A stretch of 39,002 nucleotides of DNA from positions 1-39,002 of the forward strand of contig CAKTTL010000018.1 of assembly GCA_934615235.1 (NCBI GenBank), read 5' to 3'. The first letter of the stretch is position 1. Each line of letters opens with the position of its first letter. The translations under genes were made by a program, and so were the position numbers. Source of the DNA: an uncultured Clostridia bacterium. Its GTDB lineage: Bacteria > Bacillota > Clostridia > Christensenellales > Aristaeellaceae. Below are positions 37,848-39,002 of the stretch, one piece after another. The notes beneath the pieces are model-generated. The model had not been told where the DNA came from. It saw only the letters and a program-made list of their open reading frames with translations, and searched no databases.

Positions 37848-39002
37848 TCAGATTCTCTCCTTCATGTATTCCACCGCGTTTTCCAGCGGGATTTCGGTTT
37901 CTTCCTTCGTTTGCATGTTGCGCAGCCTGACCGTGCCGCGGGCCAGCTCGTCGCCGCCGACGATGAGGATATACGGCGCGCCGACCTTATCGGCATGCTT
38001 GAACTGCGCCTTGAGGCTGCGGCCGGCGTGATCCGTCTCGGTCTTTACGCCCGCGCGGCGCAGGTCGGTCGTCAGCTTCAGCGCCGGGATGCGCGCTTGC
38101 GCGCCCAGCGCGGCAACGTACACGTCGTAGTGCCGCGGCTCGGGGATTTCGACGCCGCTTTGCTCCAGCAGCATCAGCACGCGCTCCACGCCCATGCCGA
38201 AGCCCATCGCGGGCAGCTTCGGGCCGCCGATCTGCTCGACCAGCCCGTCGTAGCGGCCGCCGCCGCAGACGGCCTGCGTGCCGTTCTCCGTCTGGCGCGC
38301 GATTTCGAAAACCGTGCGCGTGTAGTAGTCCAGCCCGCGCACGATGCGCGGATCGACGGAATAGGGGATGCCCAGCGCGTCGAGGTTCGCCTTGAGGCCC
38401 TCAAAGTGCGCGGCGCACGCGTCGCACAGGCAGTCGAGAATGCTCGGCGCGCCCTCGAGCTGCTTCTGGCAGGATTCGACCTTGCAGTCGAGAATGCGCA
38501 GCGGGTTCTTTTCAAACCGGCCGCGGCAGGTTTCGCACAGCTTGTCCAGCCGCTCGGACAGGAACGCGCGCAGCTTCTCGTGATAAACCTTGCGGCACTC
38601 CGGGCAGCCGATGGAATTGATATTGACGACCAGGTTATCCAGCCCCAGCCCCTTCAATACGTCCACGGCGATGGAGATCAGCTCCGCGTCGCAGGAAGGC
38701 TCCGCCGCGCCGAAGCACTCGCAGCCGAACTGGTGATGCTCGCGCAGGCGGCCGCTCTGCGGCGCTTCGTAGCGGAAGATCGGGTTGTTCACGTAATACA
38801 TCTTCACGGGCAGCGGCCCGGCGTACAGGCTGTGCTCGACGAGCGCGCGCACCGCGCCGGCGGTGCCTTCGGGCTTGAGGGTGATGGAGCGGTCGCCCTT
38901 GTCTGTGAAGGTGTACATTTCCTTCTGCACAATGTCCGTGGTATCGCCCACGCCGCGAAGGAAAAGCTCGGTGTGCTCGAACACGGGCGTGCGGATTTCG
39001 CG
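37848..39002 (-). CDS. hisS: Histidyl-tRNA synthetase (start outside the window)
   Basis: The C-terminal 384 residues or so; the N-terminal approximately 35 residues lie beyond the right edge (the visible part opens REIRTPVFEH). Motif 2 is MYYVNNPIFRYEAPQSGRLREHHQFG; the His-specific motif is RGLDYYTRTVFE; motif 3 is GGRYDGLVEQIGG..GFGMGVERVL. A C-terminal anticodon-binding domain follows from about residue 285 of the visible part. An unusual Cys-rich insertion (CPECRK, CETC, CDAC) at about residues 130-200 is typical of many Clostridia HisRS. It is the first visible gene of the hisS-aspS-rseC-trxA group. Confidence 0.96.
   Translation of the reverse strand, partial: REIRTPVFEHTELFLRGVGDTTDIVQKEMYTFTDKGDRSITLKPEGTAGAVRALVEHSLYAGPLPVKMYYVNNPIFRYEAPQSGRLREHHQFGCECFGAAEPSCDAELISIAVDVLKGLGLDNLVVNINSIGCPECRKVYHEKLRAFLSERLDKLCETCRGRFEKNPLRILDCKVESCQKQLEGAPSILDCLCDACAAHFEGLKANLDALGIPYSVDPRIVRGLDYYTRTVFEIARQTENGTQAVCGGGRYDGLVEQIGGPKLPAMGFGMGVERVLMLLEQSGVEIPEPRHYDVYVAALGAQARIPALKLTTDLRRAGVKTETDHAGRSLKAQFKHADKVGAPYILIVGGDELARGTVRLRNMQTKEETEIPLENAVEYMKERI

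Noticed and set aside
1..39002. tRNA or rRNA genes
   Set aside because: None of the intergenic stretches showed a cloverleaf with a TTC loop or rRNA-like sequence on reading; a tRNAscan run would be decisive.

Overview
The window reads as a GC-rich (third positions mostly G or C) genome of an anaerobic, carbohydrate-degrading Clostridia-type Bacillota, probably an uncultured gut lineage. Supporting signs are strong AGGAGG ribosome binding sites, consensus SigA promoters with 17-base spacers, an L10 leader, a HydF maturase for [FeFe] hydrogenase, LplB/YtcP-type ABC permeases and SH3b secreted proteins. The placement is inference; no rRNA is present.

Layout. 1-2300 (minus): trigger factor, ClpP and the start of ClpX, a protein quality-control group. 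2301-2926: intergenic repeat block. 2927-4540 (minus): hydrogenase regulator (TM1266 family) and HydF behind one strong promoter and a leader with a terminator. 4613-7892: GH43-type glycosidase (plus) facing a GH95 fucosidase (minus), with a terminator between. 7893-8537: second repeat block. 8538-9783: two small secreted proteins. 9902-13762 (minus): four-gene operon alternating two Gfo/Idh/MocA oxidoreductases with two TIM-barrel isomerase/epimerase-like proteins. 13806-13971: MITE-like element. 14050-16388 (minus): small conserved protein and an ABC-F ATPase. 16420-17606 (plus): rplJ-rplL with an L10 leader, separate from other ribosomal or rpo genes. 17703-18836: tandem SH3b proteins. 18845-22388 (minus): sugar ABC importer (binding protein, two permeases). 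22389-22893: cluster of long hairpins. 22894-24369: MATE exporter. 24418-29459 (minus): transketolase, DUF2461 protein and a large surface-anchored protein. 29614-31106 (minus): GH27 alpha-galactosidase and a zinc-ribbon protein. 31329-34251 (minus): oxidoreductase, ThuA-like protein and oxidoreductase, divergent from an AraC regulator at 34366. 35298 to the end (minus): hisS-aspS-rseC-like-trxA.

Taken together, the accessory genes look like a glycan-use programme. Secreted or cytoplasmic glycosidases (GH43, GH95, GH27) release sugars and the ABC importer brings in oligosaccharides. Two clusters rich in Gfo/Idh/MocA enzymes with TIM-barrel or ThuA partners could oxidise and cleave or epimerise unusual sugars or glycosides, in the manner of keto-sugar and C-glycoside pathways (inference). 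Transketolase connects to central metabolism.

The most interesting regulatory and structural signals are: a terminator-containing leader before the hydrogenase genes; back-to-back promoters that share a -35 between ABC-F and rplJL, with an apparently leaderless ABC-F mRNA; fully interlocked divergent promoters at the AraC locus; and families of structured intergenic repeats, one of which shows compensatory base changes.
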